Of a stretch of 64,000 bases of DNA, positions 9,210 through 18,032 are shown one piece after another. The notes under the pieces were generated by a model. It had not been told where the DNA came from, ran no database searches, and worked only from the letters and a program-made list of their open reading frames with translations. The stretch covers positions 992,001-1,056,000 of the forward strand of contig NZ_CP084469.1 in the NCBI RefSeq assembly GCF_020405205.1, in the 5' to 3' direction. Position 1 is the first letter of the stretch; every line of letters starts with the position of its first letter. Origin of the DNA: Natrinema salinisoli (GTDB lineage: Archaea; Halobacteriota; Halobacteria; Halobacteriales; Natrialbaceae). The position numbers were made by a program, and so were the translations under genes.

Positions 9210-10016
9210 ATGACATTCGACAGACAACGTGATTCGGCTGCGGGGAACAGCGATACCACGAACGACATCTCGAGACGAGGGCTCCTCCGGACCACGACAA
9301 CGGCGGTCGTCGCAGCCACTGGACTGAGCGTCGCGTCGGGATCGGTAGCGGCCGACACCGACGAAATCATGGAAGTCGACTTCCGTGACGGAGTACCACC
9401 GATTTCGGACGCGCCACAGGGAGAAGACGAGGTCGTGTTCGTCGTCCACGGCTACACGGGGTCGTCCGACAGCGTCGCCGGGGCGGAAACGTTCCAGCAG
9501 ACGGCCAGGAGCGTCGGGTACACCGAAACCGTAACCGCAGTCACCTGGGACGATGGCGGGCTCCCGTGGTCGGCCGAAGATAGCGCCCGAGAGACCGGCG
9601 ACCTGTTCGCCGGGTGGCTCGAGGAGTACACGAACGCGAATCCGGACACGACGATCCGCATCCTCGGTCACTCCATGGGTGGGATCGTCCAGATGGAAAC
9701 GCTGGCGGCGATCGACGGCGCGTTTACCATCGACACGGCCGACAGTATCGGCTCCTACGAAGACTCGGACGCTCCCTGCGAATGCGGTGACTTCTACGAT
9801 GCGATTCGGGACTCCGCCGGCGAGGTACACAACTACTACTCGACCAACGACTGGATCGCGAAACTCGGCGGCGGACCGGCCGACTGCAGCGGCTGGTACT
9901 GCGACGACACCCGTCCGGACAACTACGACGACGTCGACGTGAGCGATTCGGTGTCGGGCCACTCGGCGTACAAGGAGAGTTCGGGCTGCGTGGCGAAAAT
10001 CGTCGACAACTACTGA
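9210..10016 (+). CDS. Secreted alpha/beta-hydrolase, lipase/esterase-like (Tat signal)
   Basis: 268 residues. The N-terminus has a long polar n-region, a twin-arginine motif (SRRGLL, 21-26) and a hydrophobic core ending near an Ala-rich cleavage site at about 48, so export by Tat is predicted. The mature part is an alpha/beta-hydrolase: oxyanion strand VVFVVHGYTG, nucleophile elbow GHSMGG with Ser155, probable acid Asp214 (STNDW) and His251 (SGHSAY). Five cysteines (190, 192, 226, 231, 260) sit in the C-terminal part, unusual for a haloarchaeal protein and suggesting disulfides. Substrate is unknown; lipase or esterase is inferred from the fold. Confidence 0.85.
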   Translation: MTFDRQRDSAAGNSDTTNDISRRGLLRTTTTAVVAATGLSVASGSVAADTDEIMEVDFRDGVPPISDAPQGEDEVVFVVHGYTGSSDSVAGAETFQQTARSVGYTETVTAVTWDDGGLPWSAEDSARETGDLFAGWLEEYTNANPDTTIRILGHSMGGIVQMETLAAIDGAFTIDTADSIGSYEDSDAPCECGDFYDAIRDSAGEVHNYYSTNDWIAKLGGGPADCSGWYCDDTRPDNYDDVDVSDSVSGHSAYKESSGCVAKIVDNY

Positions 10017-10103
10017 GCTCCGCGAGCGGCCGCCAGTAGTGCCGGGATCGGGGAATACCCCGAGAGAGATACCGGCGTCGATAGCGGTACCGCCGACCGA
10101 ACG

Positions 10104-10391
10104 CTACCGTTTCAGTTCCGTCGCGATCGCCTGCATGTCCGCGACTGACGCGACCTCCTCGAGCAGTTCTTCGCGTTCGCGAACTTCCTCGGAGCTGGCA
10201 CCGTACGCACGGACGTATTCGGCGCGGCTGTGCTCAGTGAAGGCGTGGCGGATCGCGAGATAGCCGTCGGGGACGACGGTACCACAGACTTCGCACTCGC
10301 GTCGCTGGTGCTCCGTCGCCTGATGGACGACGGCAGACTCGACGTCCTCGAAGACCGCTCCACAGCCGTCGATCCCGCATTCCCAGGCCAT
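10104..10391 (-). CDS. Small C2H2-type zinc-finger protein
   Basis: 95 residues with two zinc-binding units: CGIDGCGAVFEDVESAVVHQ with a following TEH (about 5-27), and CEVCGTVVPDGYLAIRHAFTEH (33-54). Each has two Cys and two His in C2H2 spacing. The rest is an acidic helical tail. Such tiny zinc fingers are abundant in haloarchaea and are thought to bind nucleic acid or protein, but the function of this family is not known to me. The gene stands alone between the hydrolase and a convergent small gene. Confidence 0.8.
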   Translation of the reverse strand: MAWECGIDGCGAVFEDVESAVVHQATEHQRRECEVCGTVVPDGYLAIRHAFTEHSRAEYVRAYGASSEEVREREELLEEVASVADMQAIATELKR

Positions 10392-10501
10392 TCGATACTG
10401 TCACTCGAACGGCCGCCCTAATGATCTTTTCGCAGCAACGTCTATCAGCCAGAACACACGTGCCCGGTACCGTTTAGTCGCCGCCTCCCTCCGTCTGCAG
10501 C

Positions 10502-10930
10502 ATGCCCGCGACAAACAGGTCGAAACTGACCGAATTCGATGCCGATCGAGTCCGAAAGACGGTTCAGGACACGGTTTCCGGGCCGCTGTTTACGTTCTGT
10601 GAGTACGATACGGAGTCCTTTCGTCCGCTCTACGTCGACGATCGGACGATCTCGATGTACGACAGTCGGGACGCGATGCTCGAGCACTTCGAGCGGATCC
10701 ACACGAACGTCCACATGGACTTCATGCAGAGCAAACTCTTCAAGAATACGCTGTTTCCGGAGGCAGAGCGCGTCGAGTACATCACCACTGCGATGGACTT
10801 CCTGAAGGTTCTCCGGGTGTACATCGGCGACGACGGGCTCTTCATCGCGATCGAGCCCGACGAACCCGTCGTTCCGATCGTCGACGCGATCAAGGCGACC
10901 ATCGAGTGGCCACCAAATCAGAATTCATAA
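10502..10930 (+). CDS. Conserved haloarchaeal hypothetical protein
   Basis: 142 residues, soluble, mixed alpha/beta, no signal peptide and no recognised catalytic motif. The central segment (FTFCEYDTESFRPLYVDD, then MLEHFERIHTNVHMDF) looks like the DUF7522-type small proteins of haloarchaea; this name is from memory. Codon use and GC match the neighbours. It precedes the PHP-like gene by 25 bp on the same strand, so the two may share a transcript. Confidence 0.75.
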   Translation: MPATNRSKLTEFDADRVRKTVQDTVSGPLFTFCEYDTESFRPLYVDDRTISMYDSRDAMLEHFERIHTNVHMDFMQSKLFKNTLFPEAERVEYITTAMDFLKVLRVYIGDDGLFIAIEPDEPVVPIVDAIKATIEWPPNQNS

Positions 10931-10955
10931 CTCGGGTGTCGCAAAAGGAACTCTC

Positions 10956-11720
10956 GTGACCGATGGAGTGACGTTCCGAGTCGACTGTCACGTGAAGGTG
11001 CTCAACGACACGATCGTCGAACGGGCCAAGCAGGCCGACCTCGACGCGCTCGTGTACGCACCTCACTTCGTTCGTTTCCCGGAGATCCGCGACCGAGCGG
11101 CGTCGTACTCCGACGAAGACCTGCTGGTGATCCCCGGCCGCGAGGTGTTCACCGGCACGTGGCGCAATCGCAAACACGTCCTCGCGATCGGCCTCGAGGA
11201 TCCCGTCCCGGACTTCATATCGCTCGAGGCGGCGATGGCCGAGTTCGATCGCCAGGACGCGACCGTGCTGGTCCCGCATCCGGAGTTCGCGAACGTGAGC
11301 CTCTCCGAACGGGACCTCCGGACCTACGCGGAAACGATCGACGCGATCGAAATTTTCAATCCTCGTCACTTTCCATCGAACAATCGTCGTGCGCGCGAAC
11401 TCGCCGACACCCTCTCGATCCCGCCGTTTACGTCCTCGTACGCACACCTCCCGCGATCCGTCGGCATCGCTCACACCGTCTTCGAGTCGCGGATCGACGG
11501 CGAGTCGGACCTCTTGACTGCGTTCGAGAACGGCGTCGCCCGTCGAATCGTCTACGACAACGGCCTCGAGCGGTGGGGGACGACCGTCGCGGAGCTCAGC
11601 CACCTCGTCTACGAAAACACCTGGAAAAAGGTCGATCGCCTCTTTCTCTCGGGGACGGAGCCGACCCATCCCCACCACATCGCCTACGACGGTCGATTCG
11701 ATGACGTGGCCGTGTACTGA
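10956..11720 (+). CDS. PHP-domain-like metal-dependent phosphoesterase, degenerate first motif
   Basis: 254 residues with a GTG start at 10956. It follows the PHP layout: an initial VDCHVK motif, YAPHF and PGREVFTG strands, LVPHPEF, and a late SYAHLPRSVG. In canonical PHP proteins the first motif is HxH; here it reads D-C-H-V-K, so one metal-binding histidine is missing. Related haloarchaeal proteins are annotated PHP-associated. It may act as a phosphoesterase with altered metal site, or be a non-catalytic relative. It probably shares a transcript with the small gene 25 bp upstream. Confidence 0.75.
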   Translation: MTDGVTFRVDCHVKVLNDTIVERAKQADLDALVYAPHFVRFPEIRDRAASYSDEDLLVIPGREVFTGTWRNRKHVLAIGLEDPVPDFISLEAAMAEFDRQDATVLVPHPEFANVSLSERDLRTYAETIDAIEIFNPRHFPSNNRRARELADTLSIPPFTSSYAHLPRSVGIAHTVFESRIDGESDLLTAFENGVARRIVYDNGLERWGTTVAELSHLVYENTWKKVDRLFLSGTEPTHPHHIAYDGRFDDVAVY

Positions 11721-11929
11721 AGACGGTCCGAGGCTGTTGTTCTGAAACGCGACGTCTGATCTCTCGAGTGATTGCTGCCGATCCCGAGGGAGCGAGCTGA
11801 CTGCCTCCCGATCGGAAGATACACGTGGTAACGAATGGCACTACCTGTAACTATGAGTTCGACTCCCCATCTCCCCGCGAACGCGTTTACTGGTATCACC
11901 GACGGAACTCGCCGCAGAGTTGATCGGCA

Positions 11930-13153
11930 GTGAGAGACTTCTCGACTCACGCGACGGATCGGCCTGGCGGCCACGACGTCGAAATCACTGGGATCGAATC
12001 GGCCGTCGTCGAGGGGAACTTCGAGTGGAACCTCGTGGCGGTCCACACCGACGCGGGCGTAACGGGGCTCGGCGAGGCGTATCGCGGCGGTGGCGTCCCG
12101 GAACTCGTCGAGTACGCGAACCGGTTTCTCGTCGGTGAAAACCCACTCGACGTCGAGCGGCTGTTCCGGTACATGGTCCAGGAGATGTCGGGACACGGCG
12201 GGACGACGGGCAAGGTCGTCACCGCCGCCTCGGGCATCGAAATCGCGCTGTGGGACGCCGCCGGCAAGATTCTGGACCTACCAGTGTATCAGCTTCTTGG
12301 CTCCCGCTACCGCGACCGGATCCGAATCTACTGCGATTGCCACGCCGGCGAAGCGTACGCGGTCGACGACGGGGGCTTTACCGAGTACGCCGACGCCGAG
12401 GCGTACACGCCCGAGGCCTACGCCGCGGAGGCCGAGCGCGTCGTCGACATGGGGTTCGACGCGATCAAGTTCGATCTCGACATGGAGCGGGACAACGACC
12501 CGGACCCCTACAACGGCCGGCTGACGAACGCCGCGCTGGCTCACAAAGTCGAGGTGGTCGCCGCCGTTCGCGAAGCGATCGGTAACGAGATCGACCTCGC
12601 CTTCGACTGCCACTGGGACTACACGGTCGAGAGCGCGACCCGCCTCGCACGGAAACTCGAGCCCTACGACCTCATGTGGCTCGAGGACGTCGTTCCCCCG
12701 GAGGAAACGAAGGCCCAACGCGAGGTCGCCCGGCGGACCGACACGCCGCTCGCCACCGGCGAAAACCGATTTCGCATCCACGAGCTAAGCGAACTGATCG
12801 ACGAGTACGCGGTGGACGTGATCACACCGGATCCGACCACCTGTGGCGGACTCGCGGAGTCCAAACGCATCGCCCAACGCGCCGAGGAGCGCTACATCCC
12901 GTTCTCGCCGCACAACGTCTGTAGCCCCGTCGGGACAGTGGCCTGCGTTCACCTCTGTGCGGCCGTTCCCAACGCCGACGTGCTGGAATATCACGCGCTC
13001 GAGGTCGACTGGTGGGACGACCTGCTCGCGCGCGACGAGCCGCTGATCGACGACGGCTACATCGACGTCCCGACCGAGCCGGGGCTGGGCATCGAACTGG
13101 ACGAGGAAGTCCTCGAGGAACACCTGCTACCCGGAACTGACGGCTTCGACTGA
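11930..13153 (+). CDS. Mandelate racemase/enolase-superfamily sugar-acid dehydratase (gluconate dehydratase-like)
   Basis: 407 residues from a GTG start. The capping domain covers about 1-150 and the TIM barrel follows. Metal ligands are visible at DCHWD (about 225), WLEDVVPPEE (about 250) and TGENRF (about 276), with a base at KFDLD (about 179) and SPHNV (about 326). Haloarchaea use enzymes of this group to dehydrate gluconate, galactonate or xylonate in the semi-phosphorylative Entner-Doudoroff and xylose pathways; this one most resembles gluconate dehydratase (GnaD), but substrate cannot be fixed from sequence alone. No other sugar-acid genes lie beside it. Confidence 0.85.
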   Translation: MRDFSTHATDRPGGHDVEITGIESAVVEGNFEWNLVAVHTDAGVTGLGEAYRGGGVPELVEYANRFLVGENPLDVERLFRYMVQEMSGHGGTTGKVVTAASGIEIALWDAAGKILDLPVYQLLGSRYRDRIRIYCDCHAGEAYAVDDGGFTEYADAEAYTPEAYAAEAERVVDMGFDAIKFDLDMERDNDPDPYNGRLTNAALAHKVEVVAAVREAIGNEIDLAFDCHWDYTVESATRLARKLEPYDLMWLEDVVPPEETKAQREVARRTDTPLATGENRFRIHELSELIDEYAVDVITPDPTTCGGLAESKRIAQRAEERYIPFSPHNVCSPVGTVACVHLCAAVPNADVLEYHALEVDWWDDLLARDEPLIDDGYIDVPTEPGLGIELDEEVLEEHLLPGTDGFD

Positions 13154-13154
13154 G

Positions 13155-13631
13155 CTACGATTCGTCCGTCGACTCCCCGCCCCGCGTTCGAATCCCGGAG
13201 AGCGTTTCCGCGACCCGATCCCAGTGACTCCCGCGCCAGAAGTACTGTCCACAGTCTCGGCAGCACCACGTCTCATCCGCTCCGGGATCGGGCGCGTACT
13301 CCGGCGTCGATTCTTCCCGATCGACGCCCTCGAGTGCACCGTTACACCGGCCACAGAACGCTGGCACGGCCGCCAGCGAGAGGTCGAGCCCCGCCGCGTC
13401 GAGCGTCGCGAGTTGGGCTTCGACGTCGCGTGACTCGAGGAGGATCGACTCGTCTGCGCGACTCGCGAGCTCGACGTCTCGCGTGACGACCGCCCGGTGT
13501 TCGGCCCGAGCAGCGGCGAGCAGGTCGTCGTCAGCCTCGAGCCCGCGGTCCCCGGCGTAGACGGTGTCGTGGTTGCACATTCGAAGGTATGAGACGAGCC
13601 CGCCGCACATGACGTCGATGAGGAGTCGCAT
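13155..13631 (-). CDS. Mut7-C RNase domain protein (PIN-like with zinc ribbon)
   Basis: 158 residues. The N-terminal half (MRLLIDVMCGGLVSYLRM, then DDDLLAAARAEHRAVVTRDVEL) is the PIN-like nuclease fold of the Mut7-C/DUF82 family, with acidic residues at the positions expected for metal binding. The C-terminal half has a zinc ribbon, CGRCNG ... CCRDCGQYFW. The domain takes its name from the C-terminus of the eukaryotic Mut7 exonuclease; RNase activity is inferred from the family. It lies 18 bp downstream of polX on the same strand and ends beside the convergent dehydratase gene. Confidence 0.88.
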   Translation of the reverse strand: MRLLIDVMCGGLVSYLRMCNHDTVYAGDRGLEADDDLLAAARAEHRAVVTRDVELASRADESILLESRDVEAQLATLDAAGLDLSLAAVPAFCGRCNGALEGVDREESTPEYAPDPGADETWCCRDCGQYFWRGSHWDRVAETLSGIRTRGGESTDES

Positions 13632-13649
13632 GAGGCAATCCCAAGCCGG

Positions 13650-15401
13650 TCAGTGGAGGAACTCGCGCAGCTCCGCGAGCTCCCACGTGTTGATCACGTC
13701 GGCGGGTTCGGCCCAGCCGCGACGCGCAGTGTGGACGCCCCAGCGCATGTACTCGAGCGTCGACGGCTGGTGTGAGTCGGTGTTGACCGCGATCGCGGCA
13801 CCCTCCTCGAGGGCGGCCTGGACGGCGCTCCCCCAGAGATCCAGCCGGCGAGGGTTGCTATTGACCTCGAGTGCGGTGTCGTGTTCCGCGGCGGCCTTCC
13901 CGAGCGCGGTCGCGTCGAAGTCGAGCCCGGACCGCTCGTTGAGCATGCGGCCGCTGGGGTGGCCGAGCACGTCGATCGCCGGGTTCTCGACGGCGTGAAC
14001 GAGCCGCTCGGTGGCGGTCTCCGCGTCCTGATCGAGCGCGCTGTGCGTCGAGGCGACGATCACGTCCAAGGCCTCGATCACGTCCTCGGAGAGGCCGATC
14101 TCACCGTCGGCGTCCACGTTGGCCTCGATTCCCGCGAAGACCTCGATCTCGGCCGTCGCGGCGACTTCGCGGATCGCCTCGACTTGCTCGAGGATCTCGG
14201 CGTCGGAGAGCCCCATCCCGCCGACGATACCGGGGCCTTCCGCGTGGTCCGCGATCCCGAAGTAGTCGTAGCCCCGATCCGCGGCGGCCTCGACCATCGC
14301 CTCGATAGTAGTGTTCCCGTCCGACCACTCGGTGTGTGTGTGGAGATCGCCGCGGATGTCGTCGTGCCCAACGAGATCCGGCAACGCCCCGTTTTCCGCG
14401 GCGGCGATCTCACCGCGATCCGTTCGGAGTTCCGGCGGAATCCAGGGCAAGCCGAGCGCTTCGTACATTCCGGTCTCGGTTTCGCCCGCGACGCGGTCGC
14501 CGACGCGCTGGCCGGCCTCCGCATCCGGGACTTCGCTCACGTCGAAGGCACCGTACTCGTTCAACTTCATGTCGCGGTCGATCGCGTAGTTGCGCAGGGC
14601 GACGTTGTGATCCTTGCTCCCCGTAAAGTACTGCAGCGCCGAGCCGAACTCCTCGGGAACGACCACGCGCAGGTCCACGCGGATTTCGCCCACGCGGATG
14701 CTGGCCTTCTCGGGGCCGGATTCGATCTCGTCGTCGACCGAGTCCCACGCGACGAACCGCTCGATCACGTCTTCGCCCGCGTCGGTCGCCGCGAGGACGT
14801 CCACGTCGCCGATCGTCTCGCGCCACCGGCGGATCGAGCCCGCCACCTCGCAGCGCTCGACCGCGTCGATCGACTCGAGGAACGCCAGCACGTCGTCGGC
14901 GAGCGGTCGCGCCTCGCCGAGTAGTTGGCGCTGCCCGACGGTCCGAGCGAACTCGAGGTTCTCGAGGATGTTCTGCTCCGTCTTGGGTCCGAACCCCTTC
15001 ACGTCCTGAATCTCGCCGGCCTCCGCGGCCTCCTCGAGGTCGTCTAGCGTCTGCACGCCGAGTTCGCGATAGAGTGTGCCCGCGGTCTTGGGGCCGACAC
15101 CCTCGATCCGCGTGATGTCCGCGATGTCGATGGGGAGTTCGGCGCGGAGCTCTTCGAGCTCCTCGATCGTCCCGGTCTCGACGTACTCGACGATCTTCGA
15201 TGAGATGGCGTCGCCCACGCCGTCGATGTTCTCGACGGCCTCGCGGTCGCCGGCCTCGATCCGGTCGGCGATCGGCGACGGGTACGACCGGATGTTCTCG
15301 GCCGCGCGGCGGTACGCGCGGGGCTTGTACTCGACGTCGTCGGCCTCGAGCAGGTCGGCGAACTCCTCGAAGCGGCCGGCGATTTCGGCGTTCGTCGCCA
15401 T
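13650..15401 (-). CDS. polX: DNA polymerase X family protein with PHP domain (PolX)
   Basis: 583 residues. An N-terminal helix-hairpin-helix region (VENIDGVGDAISSKIVEY and ITRIEGVGPKTAGTLYRE, 55-115) binds DNA. A pol beta-type nucleotidyltransferase palm follows with GDVDVLAATD (about 198-207) and a third acid in VDLRVV. The C-terminal PHP domain (about 345-583) begins with DLHTHTEWSDG, giving 3'-5' exonuclease or phosphoesterase activity in this family. It works in base-excision/gap-filling repair. Start overlaps the DUF5788 stop (TGATG), so translation of the pair is coupled. Confidence 0.94.
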   Translation of the reverse strand: MATNAEIAGRFEEFADLLEADDVEYKPRAYRRAAENIRSYPSPIADRIEAGDREAVENIDGVGDAISSKIVEYVETGTIEELEELRAELPIDIADITRIEGVGPKTAGTLYRELGVQTLDDLEEAAEAGEIQDVKGFGPKTEQNILENLEFARTVGQRQLLGEARPLADDVLAFLESIDAVERCEVAGSIRRWRETIGDVDVLAATDAGEDVIERFVAWDSVDDEIESGPEKASIRVGEIRVDLRVVVPEEFGSALQYFTGSKDHNVALRNYAIDRDMKLNEYGAFDVSEVPDAEAGQRVGDRVAGETETGMYEALGLPWIPPELRTDRGEIAAAENGALPDLVGHDDIRGDLHTHTEWSDGNTTIEAMVEAAADRGYDYFGIADHAEGPGIVGGMGLSDAEILEQVEAIREVAATAEIEVFAGIEANVDADGEIGLSEDVIEALDVIVASTHSALDQDAETATERLVHAVENPAIDVLGHPSGRMLNERSGLDFDATALGKAAAEHDTALEVNSNPRRLDLWGSAVQAALEEGAAIAVNTDSHQPSTLEYMRWGVHTARRGWAEPADVINTWELAELREFLH

Positions 15402-15841
15402 CAGCGCCCCCTCCGTGCGCTGGCGTCGTCTTCCTGACCCAGCGCCTTCTTCAGGAACGACATCCAGCGCTTCCGATCCTGCGCTTTCTGAACCTGCTGT
15501 TCGCGCTCGAGGTCCGTCGGCCCGAGACTCTCGAGGGCGTTCAGCGCTCGGTCGATCCCGATAATGCTCTGGACGATCTCTTCGCCTTCCTCGCGGGTGA
15601 TATCGCCCTCCTCGATCCGCTCGAGTCGGTCGAGGCGCTCGCGTCGCAGGTTCTTTTTGGCCTGCTCGACGCGCTCGCGTTCCCCGGAGGGCACCGTCTC
15701 GCGGCGCTTGATCTCGAAGACGAACGTCCGGAGGTCGATCTCCTCCCCCTGAATCACGATCGTCTCCGGAATGTCCGCGCCGACGGTTGCACCCTCGCGC
15801 TCGACGCGCTCGAGCAGTTGCTTGCGCTCGTACTCCTGCAC
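15401..15841 (-). CDS. DUF5788 family protein, polX partner
   Basis: 146 residues if translation starts at the GTG at 15841 (VQEYERKQLLERVER); an ATG at 15922 would add 27 Cys/Ser/Pro-rich residues that look non-coding, so I prefer the GTG. The protein is highly charged and helical with coiled-coil-like stretches (RERVEQAKKNLRRERLDRLERIEEGDI) and no enzyme motif. Its stop overlaps the polX ATG by one base. Tight coupling to polX suggests a role in DNA repair, but this is only context. Confidence 0.8.
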   Translation of the reverse strand: MQEYERKQLLERVEREGATVGADIPETIVIQGEEIDLRTFVFEIKRRETVPSGERERVEQAKKNLRRERLDRLERIEEGDITREEGEEIVQSIIGIDRALNALESLGPTDLEREQQVQKAQDRKRWMSFLKKALGQEDDASARRGR

Positions 15842-16013
15842 ACTCGAGTGTGAGGGACGGGGAGGCAAAAATGTACAGTCCCTGGTGGCGGTCGAGCAGA
15901 CGGGGAACGCGTTCGATGACACGCTACCACCACTACTGAGTGGGTCGACCGATCCGAAAAAATCTCGCGAAAAATCCCAAATCCCTTAGCGACGCCGCAC
16001 ATACCCCCGGTCA

Positions 16014-16946
16014 ATGGCCAAGTGCGACGTGTGTGGGAAGGACGAAAACATGCCGTACAACTGTCGGCACTGCGGCGGCACCTACTGTGCCGACCATCGG
16101 CTCCCCGAGAACCACGACTGCTCGGGGCTGCAAAACTGGAACGACCCCCAGGGCGTCTTCGACAGCGGCTTCGACGACGACGTGAATTCGGGCGGGAGTA
16201 CGTCTCGGGCCTCGAGCCTCGCCGACAAGGTCCCGATCGATACCGGCCCGGGCGGACCGTTAGCGTACTTCCGCGGGAACGCGACGTACACGTTCCTCGC
16301 GTTGATATGGCTCACGTTCCTCGGGCAATGGATCACGCTGTTGGTCGGCGGTCAGTCTCTCCACCAATCGCTGTTCGTGCTCAGCTCGTCGAATATCGAG
16401 TATGTCTGGACGTGGGTTACGTCGATCTTCGCTCATAGCCCTGTCAATTTCATGCATATTGTCGGTAACAGCATCGTGATATTCTTCTTCGGGCCGCTCG
16501 TCGAGCGGTACGTCGGCTCGAAGAAATTCGCGATCCTATTCATCGTCAGCGGCGTCCTCGCCGGACTCGGACAGGTCGGGATCTCGGCCGCACAGGGCGA
16601 CGCGACCGCCGTTCTCGGAGCCAGCGGCGCTGCACTCGCTATCATGGGCGTGCTGACGATCCTGAACCCCGATCTCAAGGTGTACCTCTGGTTCCTCATC
16701 CCGGTCCCGATCTGGTTGCTCACTGCCGGTTACGCCTTCATTAGCATCTTCTTCCTCACGGGTGCCACCGGCGGCGGCGGTATCGCACACATGGCCCACC
16801 TCGTCGGCCTCGTGATCGGGCTCGCCTACGGGCAGTACGTCAAACAGAACCGGAACGTCAGCGCGCCGAACCGCCTCGAGTTCGGCGGCGGTGGCGGTCC
16901 GGGCGGTCCGGGCGGCCCCGGCGGTCCCGGACGCGGTCGGTTCTGA
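16014..16946 (+). CDS. Rhomboid-family intramembrane serine protease with N-terminal AN1 zinc finger
   Basis: 310 residues. Residues 1-40 form an AN1-type zinc finger (CDVCGK ... CRHCGGTYCADHRLPENHDC). A linker leads to a six-helix rhomboid core: HIVGN (148-152) in helix 2, catalytic Ser204 in GASGA (202-206), and His262 in HMAHLVGLVIG. Rhomboids cut single-span membrane proteins inside the bilayer. The C-terminus is a Gly/Pro repeat (GGPGGPGGPGGPG). AN1 fingers in eukaryotes bind ubiquitin-like or stress-related proteins; their presence on the cytoplasmic side of haloarchaeal rhomboids suggests a cytosolic partner. Confidence 0.93.
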   Translation: MAKCDVCGKDENMPYNCRHCGGTYCADHRLPENHDCSGLQNWNDPQGVFDSGFDDDVNSGGSTSRASSLADKVPIDTGPGGPLAYFRGNATYTFLALIWLTFLGQWITLLVGGQSLHQSLFVLSSSNIEYVWTWVTSIFAHSPVNFMHIVGNSIVIFFFGPLVERYVGSKKFAILFIVSGVLAGLGQVGISAAQGDATAVLGASGAALAIMGVLTILNPDLKVYLWFLIPVPIWLLTAGYAFISIFFLTGATGGGGIAHMAHLVGLVIGLAYGQYVKQNRNVSAPNRLEFGGGGGPGGPGGPGGPGRGRF

Positions 16947-17007
16947 GTCCGAGGATTCCCGAAACCCCGTAACTGATTTTCACGCGGTGCCTATCACCGC
17001 CCAATCG

Positions 17008-17799
17008 ATGACCCAGCCCCGTCCCGACCTCGCACCCGACGCGGCCCTCTCGCGAGAGGAGATGGAGGACCTCCAACGCGAGATCGCCGACGTCGCCGTC
17101 TTCGAGGACGACTTCTCGTTCGATCTCGGAGGTCTTTCGAACCCGCTCGAGGCGGCCGCGAGCGGAGCCGAACCGTCTGTCGTCGTCGGCATCGACCAGT
17201 CGTTTCTCACGAACGACGAGGGCGATCAGGACCGCGCCCTGAGCGCCGTCGTCGCGATGCGCGGCGGGGAAGTGATCGAGCGCGTGCACGCGGTGACGTC
17301 GCTCGAGATCCCCTACATCCCCGGCCTCCTCTCCTTTCGCGAAGGAGCGCCGATCCTCGCCGCGCTCGAGGAGCTGTCCGCCGACCCGGATCTGCTCCTG
17401 TTCGACGGCAGCGGTCGCATTCACTTCCGGCAGGCCGGAATCGCGACCCACATGGGCGTCGTGAGAGACGTACCGAGCATCGGGGTCGCGAAGAGCCTGC
17501 TCTGTGGTACCCCCCTCGAAGACACCGACGATCTGCCGGAAGGGTCGTTAATCGGCATCGAATCGAACGCTCGAGTCGACGCGCCAGACGGCACGCTGCT
17601 GGGCTACGCCGTCCAGACGCGCCAGTACGATTCGCCGAACCGGTACATCAACCCGCTCTACGTCAGCCCGGGCCACCGCGTCGGGCCCGAGACGGCGGCC
17701 GACGTCGTTCTCGAGCTCGCCTCGTCGTACAAACTCCCCGAGCCGGTTCGACTGGCGGATCAGTACGCCAACGAAGCCAAGAAGAGCCTCACCGAGTAG
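17008..17799 (+). CDS. nfi: Endonuclease V (deoxyinosine 3' endonuclease)
   Basis: 263 residues. It nicks DNA one base 3' of deoxyinosine, starting repair of deaminated adenine. The family signature is complete: Asp63 in VVGIDQSF, Glu112 in LSFREGAP, Asp133 in LFDGSGRIHFRQAG with His148 in GIATHMG. The usual HPR triplet reads HFR here. The ATG at 17008 is chosen because 39 further upstream in-frame residues translate the tail of the rhomboid gene region and are Ala/Pro-rich. The gene is 61 bp downstream of the rhomboid gene. Confidence 0.93.
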   Translation: MTQPRPDLAPDAALSREEMEDLQREIADVAVFEDDFSFDLGGLSNPLEAAASGAEPSVVVGIDQSFLTNDEGDQDRALSAVVAMRGGEVIERVHAVTSLEIPYIPGLLSFREGAPILAALEELSADPDLLLFDGSGRIHFRQAGIATHMGVVRDVPSIGVAKSLLCGTPLEDTDDLPEGSLIGIESNARVDAPDGTLLGYAVQTRQYDSPNRYINPLYVSPGHRVGPETAADVVLELASSYKLPEPVRLADQYANEAKKSLTE

Positions 17800-18032
17800 A
17801 CCAGCCGCCGTCTCCAGCCAGACGACCATCCGCCCGCGGCGGGTGGGAACGAATGGGACCGGCTGGGCCGGGGAGCGCACGTCGGCAGACGACTCGAGCC
17901 AGCCGGATGCTTTCGAGGTTGTTGCCGCTCCACTCCGGTAATTGACTCGGAGCGATCGTACTGATACACGAAAATTACGATCAGCGCGACAAACCGTCGA
18001 TACTTAGGTATCGTCTCTCGAACCGGTCACAC

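Noticed and set aside
16858-16946. Short tandem ggcggtccg/ggcggtccc repeat, first considered as a repeat array
   Set aside because: It encodes the Gly-Pro tail of the rhomboid protein in frame and is not an array or mobile element.
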